Source of the DNA: Lomentospora prolificans
Taxonomy: Eukaryota; Ascomycota; Sordariomycetes; Microascales; Microascaceae
Reading direction: 5' to 3'
NCBI GenBank assembly: GCA_029532625.1
Contig: JARFXM010000001.1
Location: 1,240,001 to 1,304,000, forward strand
DNA: 64,000 nt
The position numbers and the translations under genes were made by a program. Positions 45,566 through 60,211 of this stretch are shown here, in pieces. The notes beneath the pieces are model-generated. The model was not told the DNA's origin. It did not search any database and saw only the letters and a program-made list of their open reading frames with translations. The first letter of the stretch is position 1. Every line of letters begins with the position of its first letter.

Positions 45566-48500
45566 TTAAATATTTAACTTTCCTATTATTAATTATAGAG
45601 TTAAGAACCTTCTCTACTTTATATTCTCCTTCTATTATAGCTACTTCTATAGTTTCTTTAGTAGGTGTATCTTAGTATACTAGTTTAAGTAGCATAATAT
45701 AGAATACAGGGTTTATCTTTATTATTTTAGGAAGTTATAGTTTATAGTTAACTTCTAAGATTTTCCTTTTCATAATAAAGGGCCTGATTTTTTAGTAATT
45801 AAGTTTATTACTTAGTTATTAGGTTTTGATTTATAGGTCCCTTATTCCTGGTTTCTTTTATAGTAGGTAGACCTTACTTCCCTCCTTAAAGGTTAGTCCC
45901 TTAATCCTTTTCCTATCTATATAGTACTTTATCCTTTATTTTATAAACTCTAGTTCTTCTATTAGTTACTTGTGGAGTTCCTTTATTTTCTCTAATTAGA
46001 TGATTACTTATTTAGCCTATGTTTTTATTCCTATAAGCTTAAATCCTGTCTTAGGTTGTATTCTATAGTTTATATAGAATAGTAATATTCTTATACTTTC
46101 TGATATATTAGTATTATAGGTATACTAGGCTAGGGGTAGTAGTATTACCTAGTTATTTTATTCCTAGTTGATATAGTATTATAGGTAGGTTTCCAGTATT
46201 TGATTTACCTATTCTACCTATCCTTAGGTCTTAGAATAGTAGGCTATAGATAACTTATAGTTAATTCCTAATCTATCTAAAAGGCTCTACTAGAAGTAGG
46301 AAGTGAAGATACTTCCTCTATTAGTATTAATTTCTTCTAGTAGGTTATAGTTTATGGCTACTATCTATAGGAATAGTTCTGTAAATTAAGGTGCTTTTAT
46401 GGCTTTATTATAGGGTATGAAGTAAGTATATTTTATAAGTTAGTCTACGACTACTATAATACTATTATATTTAACTCCTATAGTTAGGTCTTCTAACTTT
46501 AGTAATTTAATAATAAAGTTGATGATAATCTTTTACTATAGTACTTCTAGTACTGGTATTAGCTGTAATAGCCCTTATAGCTTATATTATAAGTTTTTGT
46601 TCTTTATGCATAAAGTGTATTTAGCAAGTACTTCCTTAACCATTGTTTTTAGCTATAGGATGAGGTATCCTCTTGGTATTCTTTTGATTATTTTTGTAAT
46701 CCCTAGGTGCCTACTAAGTGGTAACTTATATATTACTTATATTAGTTCCTTAGCTAGTTCTAGGGGTACTAGTATATTCTTCTTATATTATCTTTATTTT
46801 AGATCTTTATAGTAGCTTTTAATTTCTTCTATTACTTTAGTAGTAGTATTAACTTAGTAGCTTACTATTAGTTATTATAGGCTTCCTTATTTATTATAAT
46901 AGAATATTATACTTACTTCCTTAGGTATCTTCTAGGAGTAATCTAGTTGTTAACTAAGTATATCAGCTTATCCATTTTCTTTTCCTTTAATATATATAAT
47001 TTTAAAGTCATATTCAGAAAGGAATTCAGCCTATTAGACTTATCACTTATTTAATTCCTTAGTAGTTATAAAGCTAGTAAGATTCTTATAATTAGAATAG
47101 ATAATAATAGGGTATTTTACCCCTATAAAGTAATATTTCTATTCCTTAAAAGCTTTAATAATTACTATAAGTTCTTTATCTAGGATCCTATATTATAGTA
47201 TAAGTCTACTTAACTTTTTCAATATAAAAGTAATTAGGTATATCCTTCCTTATTTATCTCTTTATCTAAGTTATACTCCTAGGGCATAATCTAATATATC
47301 TATCTTAACTTTAAAAGGTTTACTAGGGTCTACTTCATATAATACTAGTCTCTTATAAATACTCTATTTTACTTCTTAGAATACTTATTACTATTCTATC
47401 CCCTATACAAAGGTATTCTCATTCTTCATAAGCTCTATAAGAGGTCTGACTCTCTTACTATAGTCCTTTAGGAACCTCCTATAAAAATTAATGAATCCTA
47501 GGAATCCCTATACTTTAGTAACTATCTAAGGTACTGGCCAGTTAAGCATAGCCTTGACTTTTAATTCCTATATTCTGATTTCTCCTGGTTAGATAGTGTA
47601 TCTAAGGAAGTCTACTTCTTATATATAGAAGTGACTTTTCTTTAGTTCTACTAATAAGTTAGCATCATAGAGTTTTTATAGTACCTTTTCAATATATTCT
47701 TTATATTCCTCCAAAGTCTCTAAGAAGATAAGGATATTATCTAAATAGGCTACTATAAACTAATCTAGGTGCTCTTATAGTATATAGTTAATTATAATTT
47801 AGAAGGTTACTAGTATATTAATAAGTCCAAATAGTATAATATAATATTCAAAGTATCTATATTAAGTATAGAAGGCTATCTTCTACTCATCTCCCTCCTT
47901 AATCCTGATAAGGTTATATACCCCTTTAAGATCTAGGGCAGTAAACTATTTTACTTTTCATAATCTATCCCTCAACTCTAAGATCAATAGTAGTAGGTAT
48001 TAGTTCTTAATAGTAATCTTATTAAGTTAATAGTAGTCTATATACATACATAGTCTTCTATCCTTTTTTAGTATAAAGAGGATAAGGTATCCTACTAGTA
48101 ATATTAAGGGTCTAATAAACCTTTTTCTAATATTTTCTTATATATACTTTTAAAGTTCTTTCAACTAGTTTTTATTTAGGTTATATATTAGTATGAACTT
48201 AGGTTATATTCCTGGTTTAAGATAAATCTTATGATCCTATTTACTATATTCTAGGAGTCTAGTTTCTAATTCTTCTATGAATATTTTGCTATACTTGTAA
48301 TATCATGGTGGCAAGTTCTGTATCATTTCTTCTTTTATTAGTGTAGTAGTTATGCTTATTATGTAATATATTGTTCAGTTTTGTTTATATTCCTTTCCTT
48401 TTAGTAGGTAATTCGAATCTTTAGTAGTGAGCACTTTAATATATACTATTATTCAAAAGGCTCTTAGTTTATTTAGTGTATACTACTCTAGTTAATACTA

Positions 48501-48860
48501 CTTAGGGACTGAACCATCGATAGATTCTCCTTGGATCCCAGTCTAAGCAAGCTAATCAGTAATCCAATCTATTCTCAGGTTTCAGGTTCTCAACTATAGT
48601 ATGCTAATCACAATAGGATAGTTCAATTCTATAATATCAAAGGATATTTTATCAGGTTAGTTTTAGATTATAACATTAAGGTACACAGTCTCCATATTTA
48701 CTATACCTTTTCCATATATAATAAGTTCTCCTTTACAGTTACTTAATAGGTATAGTCATTCCTTGTAATTCTATGGGAGTTATAGTTCATTTACCATATC
48801 TAGTAAGATAAAATTTCCTTATACTCTACTATCTATTAAGGCTTTATATATTCATCCTTA
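45450..48860 (-). pseudogene. pol of copy 2
   Basis: Minus-strand protease (ALIDS near 48,837), reverse transcriptase (LFILKKDRR, YIDYY and YLDN near 47,740), RNase H, integrase and, at about 45,629-45,450, a chromodomain. Many TAG/TAA codons. Two plus-strand frames (46519-46812, 48882-49070) are antisense shadows of this region. Confidence 0.8.
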
Positions 48861-49578
48861 AATTATAATTAGTACTTTTAAATGTTTGGTTTTATTAGAG
48901 CTTATAATGTTCAGACTTTAGTTTTCCAGTGTGATAGCTTATTTATAGCTTTCTTATACCTTTTTAGAAGTATTCTCCAGGCTTCATCATCCTTACAGTT
49001 CTTTATGCTATTATTCATATATCTTCATGGCTTACCTATTGTATTTGAAGTTTTGTTGTACTACTTATAGTCTTGCTTCCCTTATTACCTAGTCATCTTG
49101 TTTTGCTATGTCTATTTCTTTTTCTATAGCTTCAGTATATACCTATACAGCTACTATATCTATATTATTAAGCTTAGTTTCAAGTCCCTTGACTTATCCT
49201 TGTATTTCTATGATAAGTTCATCACATTTAGTTATCTATTCTAGGATACTAGTAATAGTTTCATTAGTTCTATAGTTTATAGTTTATATAAGTTCCTCTA
49301 TATTTTTGGTTCTTATTTCTATATATTCTAGTCTTCTAGCTATTTCTACTTATTATATTTTGATTCAACTAAGTTTCTCAATTATTAGTTTAAACTATTT
49401 TAGTAGATTATTCTTTTAATCTTCATCAAGTTAGTTATAGAGAGTATTATCTAGCTTATTAATTACTTCTTTAAGGTTATAGACCTTCCTTACTAGTTTT
49501 TCAGTATTTTTAATATACTTATTAATTTTCTAGGTAGCTCCTTCTTCTTTAGTAGTAGGTATTACTTCTTAATAAGGG

Positions 49579-51080
49579 GGAAGTCCTTAGTTCTTGACTT
49601 TTTTCCCTTTTTATTATTATCATAAGGTAATTTAGATCCACTTTATATATTAAGTATATTCTATAGGTGGTTTCTTACCTTACTTGTAGTTGTAATACTT
49701 CTAGTAGAATATAGTAATATTTAGTTCTTTTACTTCTACTCCTAGGTACTTTTTAAGTACTATAAGTATCTCCTTTTCAATATTATTAGCTTTAAGGTTA
49801 CTTAGTCTAGCCTTTTCTTTTTCTATAGTTATAAGGGTTTACAGTTTTCATAAGTAGTATCTAGCTCTATCCTTCCTATTACAGTATACTTAATAGTTAT
49901 TATCATAGTATATAGTCTAATATATAACTTAGTAGTCTAGGATAGTACTACTAGCTAAAGTCTAAGTCTAGGTAGTAGGTTTATTACTAGCCCTACTTTA
50001 CTTATTATTACTTTGGGTTTTTCCTTAAGGTGTAGGTCTCTAGCTCTTATTCTTTTAGTCTCCTTATTCTTTTCTCCCTACTCCCTAGTTTCCTCTATTT
50101 TAGTATTCTCTTATAAAATATCCTATATAGCTATAGGTATAGTATTTGCTAAGATAGTCCTCTATTCATTTCTTAATTCCATAGTTATCTTTTCATATAT
50201 TAGAATCAAGTTCTATAGGCCCTAGGTAAGTTCCCTATAAGGTATTACTATTATATTATTTCCTAGTATTAGCTTCCTATTTTTTACTATATCCTCTACT
50301 ATATAGTGTCTTCTAGTGTTTCTCTAGTTACTATTGATATAGTTAGTTATTAATCCTAATAGTAAGGTCTATATACTTTCTAAGTTCTATAAGAGTATCT
50401 AGGATCTTATTAATTTCATCTTTTACTTTATCCTTTAACCTATAGTAGAAGTATTTAATTATAGATTCATTATCCTATTTAAAGTATATAGTGATTTATT
50501 AGAACTTAGATATATATTCTAAGGTTAAGGTCTTTTATTAGGTTTCTCTAAGCTTTTATTTTATAGTTTAGTCTTTATCTAGATCTCTAAAAGCCCCTTT
50601 AATAGCTTCTTTAAAGTTATTATAGTTTTTAAATATTCTTTTAGTTATGCTGTCTTATTATATAGGTTTATTAATATAGTAGTCCTATAAGGTTAGTTTA
50701 AACTATACTATAGTATCTCTAACTAGGAATCCTACTATACTAGTAACTTTAGTAGTGGTATTAGTGATTCCATAGTGGTTATAATATACCCTTATATATA
50801 TAAGGAAGGACTATAGCTTGATATGGCTTCTATTAAACTTCTTAGGTCCTGGGAAGTAGACTTTGGGCTTCCTTGCTTCTATAATAGTGTTAGTGGTAGA
50901 TTGGATGATAGTTTAGAAGAGAGATGATATATCTTTATATATAATAGGTTAGTGTTATTCCTGGAGTTAAGTATTCTACTATTAGGCTTATTGAAGTTAC
51001 TCTATAAGTTCCTTAATCTTTTTAGTAAGCTATTCCTTACTAGTAGCTATGATACTAGTGCTAGATATAGTTTTATTTGC
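49579..51080 (-). pseudogene. gag of copy 2
   Basis: Counterpart of the copy 1 gag by position and sequence, in minus orientation, interrupted by TAG/TAA codons. The plus-strand frame at 50013-50225 is its antisense shadow. Confidence 0.75.
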
Positions 51081-51146
51081 TATAGTTCCTACTATTAGTT
51101 TCTTTACTATTTGAAAGGGTTACTTATTAAATAGGAGTAGTTAATA

Positions 51147-51579
51147 TATAATATTCTAATACTTCTAATAGGGTTAGTTACTTTAAGGTTAGAATAGTTA
51201 GGCTTATTAGTAGATAAGTAAGGTAGTTAGATAGTAATAATAAAGGTCTATAATATATATTTAAGTATAGTTTATAGAATAACTTGAATTAACTACTATA
51301 GAACTAAAGAATAACTAGAATATATAATAGTAATAACTATAACTTATATAGACTTTATCTTCCTTAGGACTATAGGCCCTAAAGGTATAGTCTTTCTATA
51401 GATTATACTTACCTCTAATATAGTCCCTTATAGACTACTTATATTCTAAGTATGGTCCTCTATTGATTAGCCTAGGTTGTGTTGCCTAATCCTAGTCTTT
51501 CTGGGTTGTGCTGGAGTTTACCCTTTTCTGCCATGCTTGTCCACCTGGCCTGTATAAGAGGCCGGATCGGCCTGTGACA
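51147..51579 (-). repeat. 5' LTR of copy 2
   Basis: 433 bp. The outer tip (GGCCGGATCGGCCTGTGACA) is preserved; the inner tip reads TATAATATTCTAATAC, the RIP-mutated form of TGTGATGTTCCAACAC. Confidence 0.92.
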
Positions 51580-51584
51580 TTCCC

Positions 51585-54500
51585 CCTTATTAAGAAGTGA
51601 TACCTATTACTAAAGAAGAAGGAACTACCTAGAAAATCAATAAGTGTATTAAAGATACTGAAAAACTAGTAAGGAAGGTCTATAACCTTGAAGAAGTAAT
51701 TAATAAGCTGGATAACACTCTCTATAACTAACTTGATAAAGATTAAAAGAATAATCTACTAAAATAGTTCAAACTAATAATTAAGAAACTTAGTTGAATT
51801 AAAATATAATAAGTAGAAATAGCTAGAAGACTAGAATATATAGAAATAAGAACTGAAAATATAGAGGAATTTATATAAACTATAAACTATAGAACTAATA
51901 AAACTATTACTAGTATTCTAGAATAGATGACTAAACATAATGAACTCATCATAGAAATATAAGGATAAGTTAAGGGACTTGAAACCAAGCTTGATGATGT
52001 AGATATAGTGGCTGTACAGGTATATACTAAAGCTATAGAAAAAGAAATAGATATAGCAAAATGAGATATCTAGGTAATAAGGGAAGTAAGACTATAAGTA
52101 GCATAATAAAACTCTGAATATAATAGGTAAGCTATAAAGATATGTAAACAATAGTATAAAGAATCATAAGGATGATGAAGCCTGGAGAATACTTCTAAAA
52201 AGGTATAAGAAAGCTATAAATAAGTTATTATACTAGAAAACTGAAGTCTAAATATTATAAGCTCTAATGAAATTAAATATTTAAAAGTACTAATTATAAT
52301 TCAAGGATAAATATATAAAGCCTTAATAGATAGTAGAGTATAAGGAAATTTTATCTTACTAGATATAGTGAATGAACTATAACTTCTATGGAATTATAAG
52401 GAATGACTATACCTGTTAAGTAACTATGAAGGAGAACTTATTATATATAAAAAAGGTATAGTAAATATAGAGACTATATACCTTAATATTATAATCTAAA
52501 ACTAACCTAATAAAATATCCTTTGATATTATAGAATTGAACTATCCTATTATGATTAGTATATTATAGTTAAGAACCTGAAACTTGAGAATAGACTAGAT
52601 TACTAATCAGCTTATTTAGACTAGGATCTAAGGAGAATCTATTAATAGTTCAGTCCTTAAGTAGTATTGACTAGAGTAGTATATACTAAATGAACTGAGA
52701 GCCTTTTGAATAATAGTATATATTAAAGTACTTGCCACTAAAGATTTGAATTACCTACTAAAAGGAAAGAAATATAAATAAAACTAGATAACCTATTATA
52801 TAATGAGTATAACTATTATACTAATAAAAGAAGAAATAATACAGAACTTGCCACTATGATATTACAAGTATAGTAAAATATTTATAGAAGAATTAGAAAC
52901 TGGACTCCTAGAATATAGTAAATAGGATTATGAGATTTATCTTAAACTAGGAATATAACCTAAGTTTATACTAATATATAACTTAAATAAAAACTAGTTA
53001 AAAGAACTTTAGGAATATATATAAGAAAATATTAGGAAAGGGTTTATTAGACCCTTAATATTACTAATAGGATACCCTATCCTCTTTATACTAAAGAAGG
53101 ATAGAAGACTATATATATATATAGACTACTACTAACTTAATAAGATTACTATTAAGAACTAATACTTACTACTATTAATCTTAGAGTTAAGGGATAGACT
53201 ATAAAAAGTAAAATAGTTTACTGCCCTAGATCTTAAAGGGGTATACAACCTTATCAGGATTAAGGAAGGAGATGAGTAGAAGATAGCCTTCTATACCTGA
53301 TATAGACACTTTGAATATTATGTCATACTATTTGGACTTACTAATACACTAGCAACCTTCTAAACCATGATTAACTATATACTATAAGAGCACCTAGATT
53401 AGTTTATGGTAGCCTATTTAGATAATATCCTTATCTTCTTAGAGACCTTAGAGGAATATAAGGAATATATTGAAAAGGTACTATAAAAACTCTATGATAC
53501 TAACTTGTTAGTAGAACTAAAGAAAAGTCACTTCTATATATAAGAAGTAGACTTCCTTGGATATACTATCTGACTAGGAGAAATCAGAATATAGGAATTA
53601 AAAGTTAAGGCTGTGCTTAACTGGCTGGTATCTTAGATAGTTACTAAAGTATAGGGATTCCTAGGATTTATTAATTTCTATAGGAGGTTCCTAAAGGACT
53701 ATAGCAAGAGAGTTAGACCTCTTATAGAGCTTATAAAGAATGAGAATACCTTTATATAAGGGATAGAATAGTAATAAGTATTCTAAGAAGTAAAATAGAG
53801 TATTTATAAGAGACTAGTATTATATAAAGCAGACCCTAGTAAACCTTTTAAAGTTAAGATAGATATATTAGACTATATCCTAGGAGTATAACTTAGATAA
53901 AGAGATGAATAAGGAAGGATATACCTGATTGCTTTTATATTGAAAAAGTTAAGTAGACTTATACTATGATATAGGATCCTAGATAAAGAACTTATAGTAA
54001 TTGTTAAAGCTTTTAAGGAATAGAAATATTACCTTATAGGGGTAAAATACCCTATTATTGTCTATTCTGATTATAAGAACCTTACTAGCTTTATAACTAC
54101 TAAAGAGCTGAATAAGTAGTAAGTCTGATGGGCTGAATTCCTCTCTAAATATAACTTCAAAATTATATATATTAAAGGTAAAGAAAATGGATGAGCTGAT
54201 ACACTTAGCTGATAACTAGATCACTTCTAAAAGATACCTAAGGAAGTAAGTATAATATTCTATTATAATGAATAAGGAAGCTTATGGCAACTAGTAGTAA
54301 GCTACTAAATCAATACTACTACTAAGGTAATAGAAGAAATTAAAAGTTACTATAAGGATCTAAAATAAGAATAATATAAGAAGAATATACTAGTACCCCT
54401 AGAACTAGCTAAGGAACTAATATAAGTAATATACAAGTTATTACTTAGTGGGTACCTAGGGATTATGAAAATGATCAAAAGAATACCAAGAGGATACCTT

Positions 54501-54934
54501 ATCCTATAGCTGAAAATAGTGGTCAAGGAAGTACTTACTGAATACGCTTTGTATGCAAAGAACAAAAACTTGCAACATAAGCTGCAAGGGCTATTACAGC
54601 TAATGCCAGTACTAGAAGTACTATGGTAAAAGATTATTATTAACTTTATTATTAAGTTACTAAAGTTAGAAGATCTAACCATAGGAGTTAAATATAATAG
54701 TATTATAGTAGTTATAGACTGACTTATAAAATATGCTTACTTTATACCCTGTAATGAAGCTATGAAAGCACCTCGATTTGTAGAACTATTCCTATAGACA
54801 GTGGCTATAAACCACAACCTACCAGAAGAAATCAATACTAATAGAGGAAGTATCTTCACTTCCCACTTCTAGTAGAGCCTTTTAGATAGGTTAGGAATTA
54901 ACTATAAGTTATCTATAGCCTATTATCCTAAAAC
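51585..54934 (+). pseudogene. gag 3' part and pol of copy 1 up to integrase
   Basis: Continues copy 1 after the TTCCC duplication. A coiled-coil-rich stretch comes first, then a protease motif ALIDSRV near 52,320 (DSG changed to DSR), reverse transcriptase with LFILKKDRR, IDYY-LNK, FGLTNTLATF and YLDN at about 53,413 (YLDD changed), RNase H (KELIVIVKAFKE, YSDYKNLTSF), and integrase up to SIAYYPKT, where copy 3 has inserted. Stops are almost all TAG/TAA. Confidence 0.85.
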
Positions 54935-54939
54935 CTAAG

Positions 54940-55372
54940 TGTGATGTTCCAACACTTCTGATAGGGTTAGTCACTTTAAGGTTAGAACAGTCAGGCCTGT
55001 TAGTAGATAAGTGAGGCAGTCAGATAGTAATAATAAAAGTCTATAATATATATTCAAGTATGGTTTATAGAGTGACTTGAATTAACTACTATAGAACTAA
55101 AGAATAACTAGAATATATGATAGTAATAACTATAACTTATATAGACTTTATCTTCCTTAGGACTATAGGCCCTAAAGGTATAGTCCTTCTATAGACTATA
55201 CTTGCCTCTAATATAGTCCCCTATAGACTACTTATATTCTAAGTACAGTCCTCTATTGATTAGCCCAGGTTATACTACCTAATCCTAGTCTTTCTAGGTT
55301 ACACCAGAGTTTACCCTTTTCTACTATACTTATCCACCTAGCCTATATAAGAGGCTAGATCAGCCTATGACA
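54940..55372 (-). repeat. 3' LTR of copy 3
   Basis: 433 bp with preserved outer tip TGTGATGTTCCAACACTTC and a mutated inner tip (AGCCTATGACA). Confidence 0.92.
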
Positions 55373-55377
55373 TAATA

Positions 55378-55389
55378 CCTCCTCTCCTT
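55378..55389 (-). other. Polypurine tract of copy 3
   Basis: AAGGAGAGGAGG on the minus strand next to the 3' LTR, the same as in the other copies. Confidence 0.7.
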
Positions 55390-55580
55390 AGTCTTTGTCC
55401 CTAAAGACCTTTTTATTTTTTTTTTTTAATCCCTATTAGCCCTAACCTATTAGTCCTTCTAGGTTAGTCTAACTTCTCCCCTTTTCCTTCCTTTACTATA
55501 ATACTAATAGTATATTAAACCAGGTAGTAAAATACCCTTCTATATAATCCCTTAGAAAGAAATAAGAGAATGAAAAGCTC

Positions 55581-56198
55581 ATGGAATATATTTCTTCCTT
55601 TGGTGATAACCTTGAAATACTATATACTTATTGTTATTACTAGAAGAAGGTATACTATATAGCACTAAATTCTTCCTAATATTTAGCCTATACTAAGGGG
55701 AAGTGTACTTATAATAGTTCCCTAGTGGCTTCATCTTATAGGTATTTTCTATCTCCCCTACTTTCCTTATAGTAGTCCTAACTTTTTCTAGTATCCTATA
55801 ATATAACTAAAACTAAAAAGGTGGATAAGGCTTTAGAAAAATCTAAGGACTAGCTTCTTGAAATTATAGTAAGGATTACCTACCTCTATTATTAGTAGAA
55901 ACTCCTTAAAGAGTAGGGTAATGAACTTTATTAGTATAGTATTACTAGTTTATTAATAGAGGAGGAGAGGGATACTCTTATTATTAAGACTTAGTAGGCT
56001 ATTAGGGACACTTAGTCCCTTAGTACTTTTAGGGTACTTGATTAGGATACCTTTAGTCTCACTCCTGACCTCCTACTATTAGATCTTAAGGTTTCCCTGG
56101 GTTCTCTTAGTAAAACTTTATAAGTAATATCAGGCTCCTAGCCAGATTCTGGATAGGCTTTTAAGTATTTTTATTATAGTTATAGCCTTTCTATTTAA
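55581..56198 (+). pseudogene. Antisense Cys-rich frame in copy 3
   Basis: 206 codons starting with ATG-GAA-TAT and aligned codon for codon with the frames in copies 1 and 2. Only TAG/TAA break it. Same Cys/Tyr array, same EEERDTL segment, and a terminal DSG-AFKYFYYSYSLSI stretch that overlaps the chromodomain coding on the other strand. Confidence 0.5.
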
Positions 56199-59100
56199 TC
56201 AAATATTTAACTTTCCTATTATTAATTATAGAATTAAGAACCTTCTCTACTTCATATTCTCCTTCTATTATAGCTACTTCTATAGTTTCTTTAGTAGATG
56301 TATCTTAGTATACTGGTTCAAGTAGTACAATATGGAATACAGGGTTTATCTTTATTATTTCAGGAAGTTATAGTTTATAATTAACTTCTAAGATTTTCCT
56401 TTTCATAATAAAGGGCCTGATTTTTCAGTGATCAAGTTTATCACTTAGTTATTAGGTTTTGATTTATAGGTCCCTTATTCCTGGTTTCTTTTATAGTAGG
56501 TAGACCTTACTTCCCTCCTTAAAGGTTAGTCCCTTAATCCTTTTCCTATCTATATAGTACTTTATCCTTTATTTTATAAACTCCAGTTCTTCTATTAGTT
56601 ACTTATAGAGTTCCTTTATTTTCTCTAATTAGATAATTACTTGTTTAGCCTATATTTTCATTCCTATAGGCTCAAATCCTATCTTAGGTTGTATTCCATA
56701 GTTTACATAGAATAGTAATATTCCTGTACTTTCTAATATATTAGTATTATAGATGTACTGGGCTAGGGGTAGTAGCACTACCTAGTTATTTTATTCCTAG
56801 TTAATATAGTATCATAGGTAGGTTTCTAGTATTTAATTTACTTATTCTACCTATCCTTAGGTCTTAGGATAGTAGGCTATAGATAACTTATAGTTAATTC
56901 CTAATCTATCTAAAAGGCTCTACTAGAAGTAGGAAGTAAAGACACTTCCTCTATTAGTATTAATTTCTTCCAGTAGGTTATAGTTTACAGCCACTATCCA
57001 TAGGAATAGTTCTATGAATCAAGGTACTTTCATAGCTTTATTACAGGGTATAAAGTAAGTATATTTCGTAAGTCAGTCTACAACTACCATGATACTATTA
57101 TATTTAACTCCTATGGTTAGGTCTTCTAACTTTGGTAATTTAATAATAAAGTTGATAATAATCTTTTGCCATAGTACTTCTAGTACTGGCATTAGCTATA
57201 ATAGCCCTTGCAGCTTATGTTGCAAGTTTTTGTTCTTTGCATATGAAGCATATTCAGCAAGTACTTCCTTAACCACTATTTTCAGCTATAGGATAAGGTA
57301 TCCTCTTGGTATTCTTTTGATTATTTTCGTAATCCCTAGGTGCCCACTAAGTAGTAACTCATATATTACTTATATTAGTTCCTTAGCTAGTTCTAGAGGT
57401 ACTAGTATATTCTTCTTATATTGTCCTTGTTTTAGATCCCTATAGTAGCTTTTAATTTCTTCTATTACCTTAGTAGTAGTATTAACTTAGTAGCTTACTA
57501 CTAGTTGTCATAGGCTTCCTTGTTTATTATAATAGAATATCATACTTGCTTCCTTAGGTATCTTCTAGAAGTGATCTAGTTATTAACTAAGTGTATCAGC
57601 TTGTCCATTTTCTTTTCCTTTAATATATATAATTTTAAAGTTATATTCAGAGAGGAATTTAGCCTATTAGACTTATTGTTTATTTAATTCCTTAGTGGTT
57701 ATAAAGCTAGTAAGGTTTTTATAATTAGAATAGATAATAATAGGGTATTTTACCCCTATAAGGTAATATTTCTATTCCTTGAAGGCTTTAACAATTACTA
57801 TGAGTTCTTTATCTAGGATCCTATATTATAGTATAGGTCTACTTAACTTTTTCAACATGAAAGTGATTAGGTATATCCTTCCTTATTCATCTCTTTATCC
57901 AAGTTGTACTCCTAGGGTATAGTCTGATATATCTGTCTTAACTTTGAAAGGTTTACTAGGGTCTGCTTTATATAATACTAGTCTTTTGTAAATACTCTAT
58001 TTTACTTCTTAGAATACTTATTACTATTCTATCCCCTATATAAAGGTGTTCTTATTCTTTATAAGCTCTATAAGAGGTCTAACTCTCTTACTATAGTCCT
58101 TTAGGAACCTCCTATAAAAATTAATGAATCCTAGGAATCCCTATACTTCAGTAACTATCTAAGGTACTAGCCAGTCAAGTATAGCCTTGACTTTTAATTC
58201 CTATATTCTGATTTCTCCTAGTTAAATAGTGTATCTGAGGAAGTCTACTTCTTATATATAGAAGTAACTTTTCTTTAGTTCTACTAATAAGTTAGTATTA
58301 TAGAGTTTTTATAGTACCTTTTCAATATATTCCTCATATTCCTCCAAGGTCTCTAAGAAGATAAGAATATTATCTAAATAGGCTACTATAAACTGATCTA
58401 GGTGCTCTTATAGTATATAGTTAATTATAGTTTAGAAGGTTACTAGTATATTAGTAAGTCTAAATAGTATAATATAATATTCAAAGTATCTATATTAAGT
58501 ATAGAAGGCTGTCTTCTACTTATCTCCCTCCTTAATCCTGATAAGGTTATATACCCCTTTAAGATCTAGGGTAGTAAACTATTTTACTTTTTGTAGTCTA
58601 TCCCTTAACTCTAAGATCAATAGTAGTAGGTATTAGTTCTTAATAGTAATCTTATTGAGTTAGTAGTAGTCTATATATATATATAGTCTTCTATCCTTTT
58701 TTGGTATAAAGAGGATAGGGTATCCTACTAGTAATATTAAGGGTCTAATGAACCCTTTTCTAATATTTTCTTATATATACTTCTAAAGTTCTTTTAACTG
58801 GTTTTTGTTTAGGTTATATATTAGTATGAACTTGGGTTATGTTCCTGGTTTGAGATAAATCTCATAATCCCATTTACTATATTCTGGGAGTCCAGTTTCT
58901 AATTCTTCTGCAAATATTTTGCTGTACTTGTAATATTATGGTGGCAAGTTCTATATTATTTCTTCTTTTATTAGTATGGTAGTTATGCTTATTATGTAAT
59001 GTGTTGTTTGGTTTTGTTTATATTTCTTTCCTTTTAGTAGGTGATTTGAATCTTTAGTGGTAAGTGCTTTAATGTGTACTATTATTTAAAAGGCTCTCAG

Positions 59101-59490
59101 TTTGTTTAGCATATGCTGCTCTAGTTAATGCTGCTCAGGGACTGAACCATCAATGGATTCTCCTTGGATCCTAGTCTAAGCAAGCTGATCAGTAATCCAG
59201 TCTATTCTCAGGTTTTAGGTTCTTAATTATAGTATGCTAATCATAATAGGATAGTTTAATTCTATAATATTAAAGGATATTTTATCAGGTTGGTTTTGGA
59301 TTATGACATTAAGGTATATAGTCTCCATGTTTACTATACCTTTTCTATATATGATAAGTTCTCCTTCACAGTTACTTAACAGGTATAGTCATTCCTTATG
59401 ATTCTATAGGAGTTATAGTTTATTTACTATATCTAGTAAGATGAAATTTCCTTGTACTCTACTGTCTATTAAGGCTTTATATATTTATCC
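56083..59490 (-). pseudogene. pol of copy 3
   Basis: Same domains as in copy 2, located by position and sequence: chromodomain about 56,262-56,083, reverse transcriptase YLDN near 58,380, protease near 59,470. The plus-strand frame at 57089-57445 is antisense to integrase; the one at 59636-59908 lies just upstream of the protease and is likewise antisense. Confidence 0.8.
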
Positions 59491-60211
59491 TTGAATTATA
59501 ATTGGTACTTTTAAATATTTGGTTTTATTAGAGCTTATGATGTTCAGACTTTAGTTTTCTAGTATGATGGCTTATTTATAGCTTTCTTATGCCTTTTTAG
59601 AAGTATTCTCCAGGCTTTATCATCTTTATAGTTCTTTGTGCCATTGTTCATATATCTTCATGGCTTGCCTGTTGCATTTGAAGTTTCATTATACTACTTG
59701 TAGTCTTACTTCCCTCATCACCTGGTCGTCTTATTTTGCTGTGTCTATTTCTTTTTCTATAGCTTTAGTATATGCCTATACAGCTACTACATCTATATTA
59801 TTAAGCTTGGTTTTAAGTCCCTTAACTTGTCCTTATATTTCTATAATAAGTTCATTATATTTAGTTATTTATTCTAGGATACTAGTGATAGTTTTATTAG
59901 TTCTATAGTTTATGGTTTATATAAGTTCCTCTATATTTTTAGTTCTTATTTCTATATATTCTAGTCTTTTAGCTATTTCTACTTATTATATTTTGATTTA
60001 ACTAAGTTTCTTAATTATTAGTTTAAACTGTTTTAGTAGATTATTCTTTTAATCTTTATTAAGTTAGTCGCAGAGAGTGTCATCTAGTTTATTAATTACT
60101 TCTTTAAGGTTATAGACCTTCTTTACTAGTTTTTTAGTATCTTTAATATACTTATTAATTTTCTAGGTAGCTCCTTCTTCTTTAGTAGTAGGTATTACTT
60201 CTTAATAAGGG

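Larger units (their letters stand above)
44309..51579 (-). mobile_element. Chromovirus copy 2, full length, inserted in copy 1
   Basis: 7271 bp in minus orientation, flanked by TTCCC at 44304-44308 and 51580-51584, a perfect 5-bp target duplication. LTRs at 44309-44741 and 51147-51579 are both 433 bp. Gag and pol are on the minus strand, with mutated reverse transcriptase (YLDN near 47,740). A polypurine tract AAGGAGAGGAGG lies beside the 3' LTR (44747-44758). RIP-mutated throughout except at the outer tips. Confidence 0.93.
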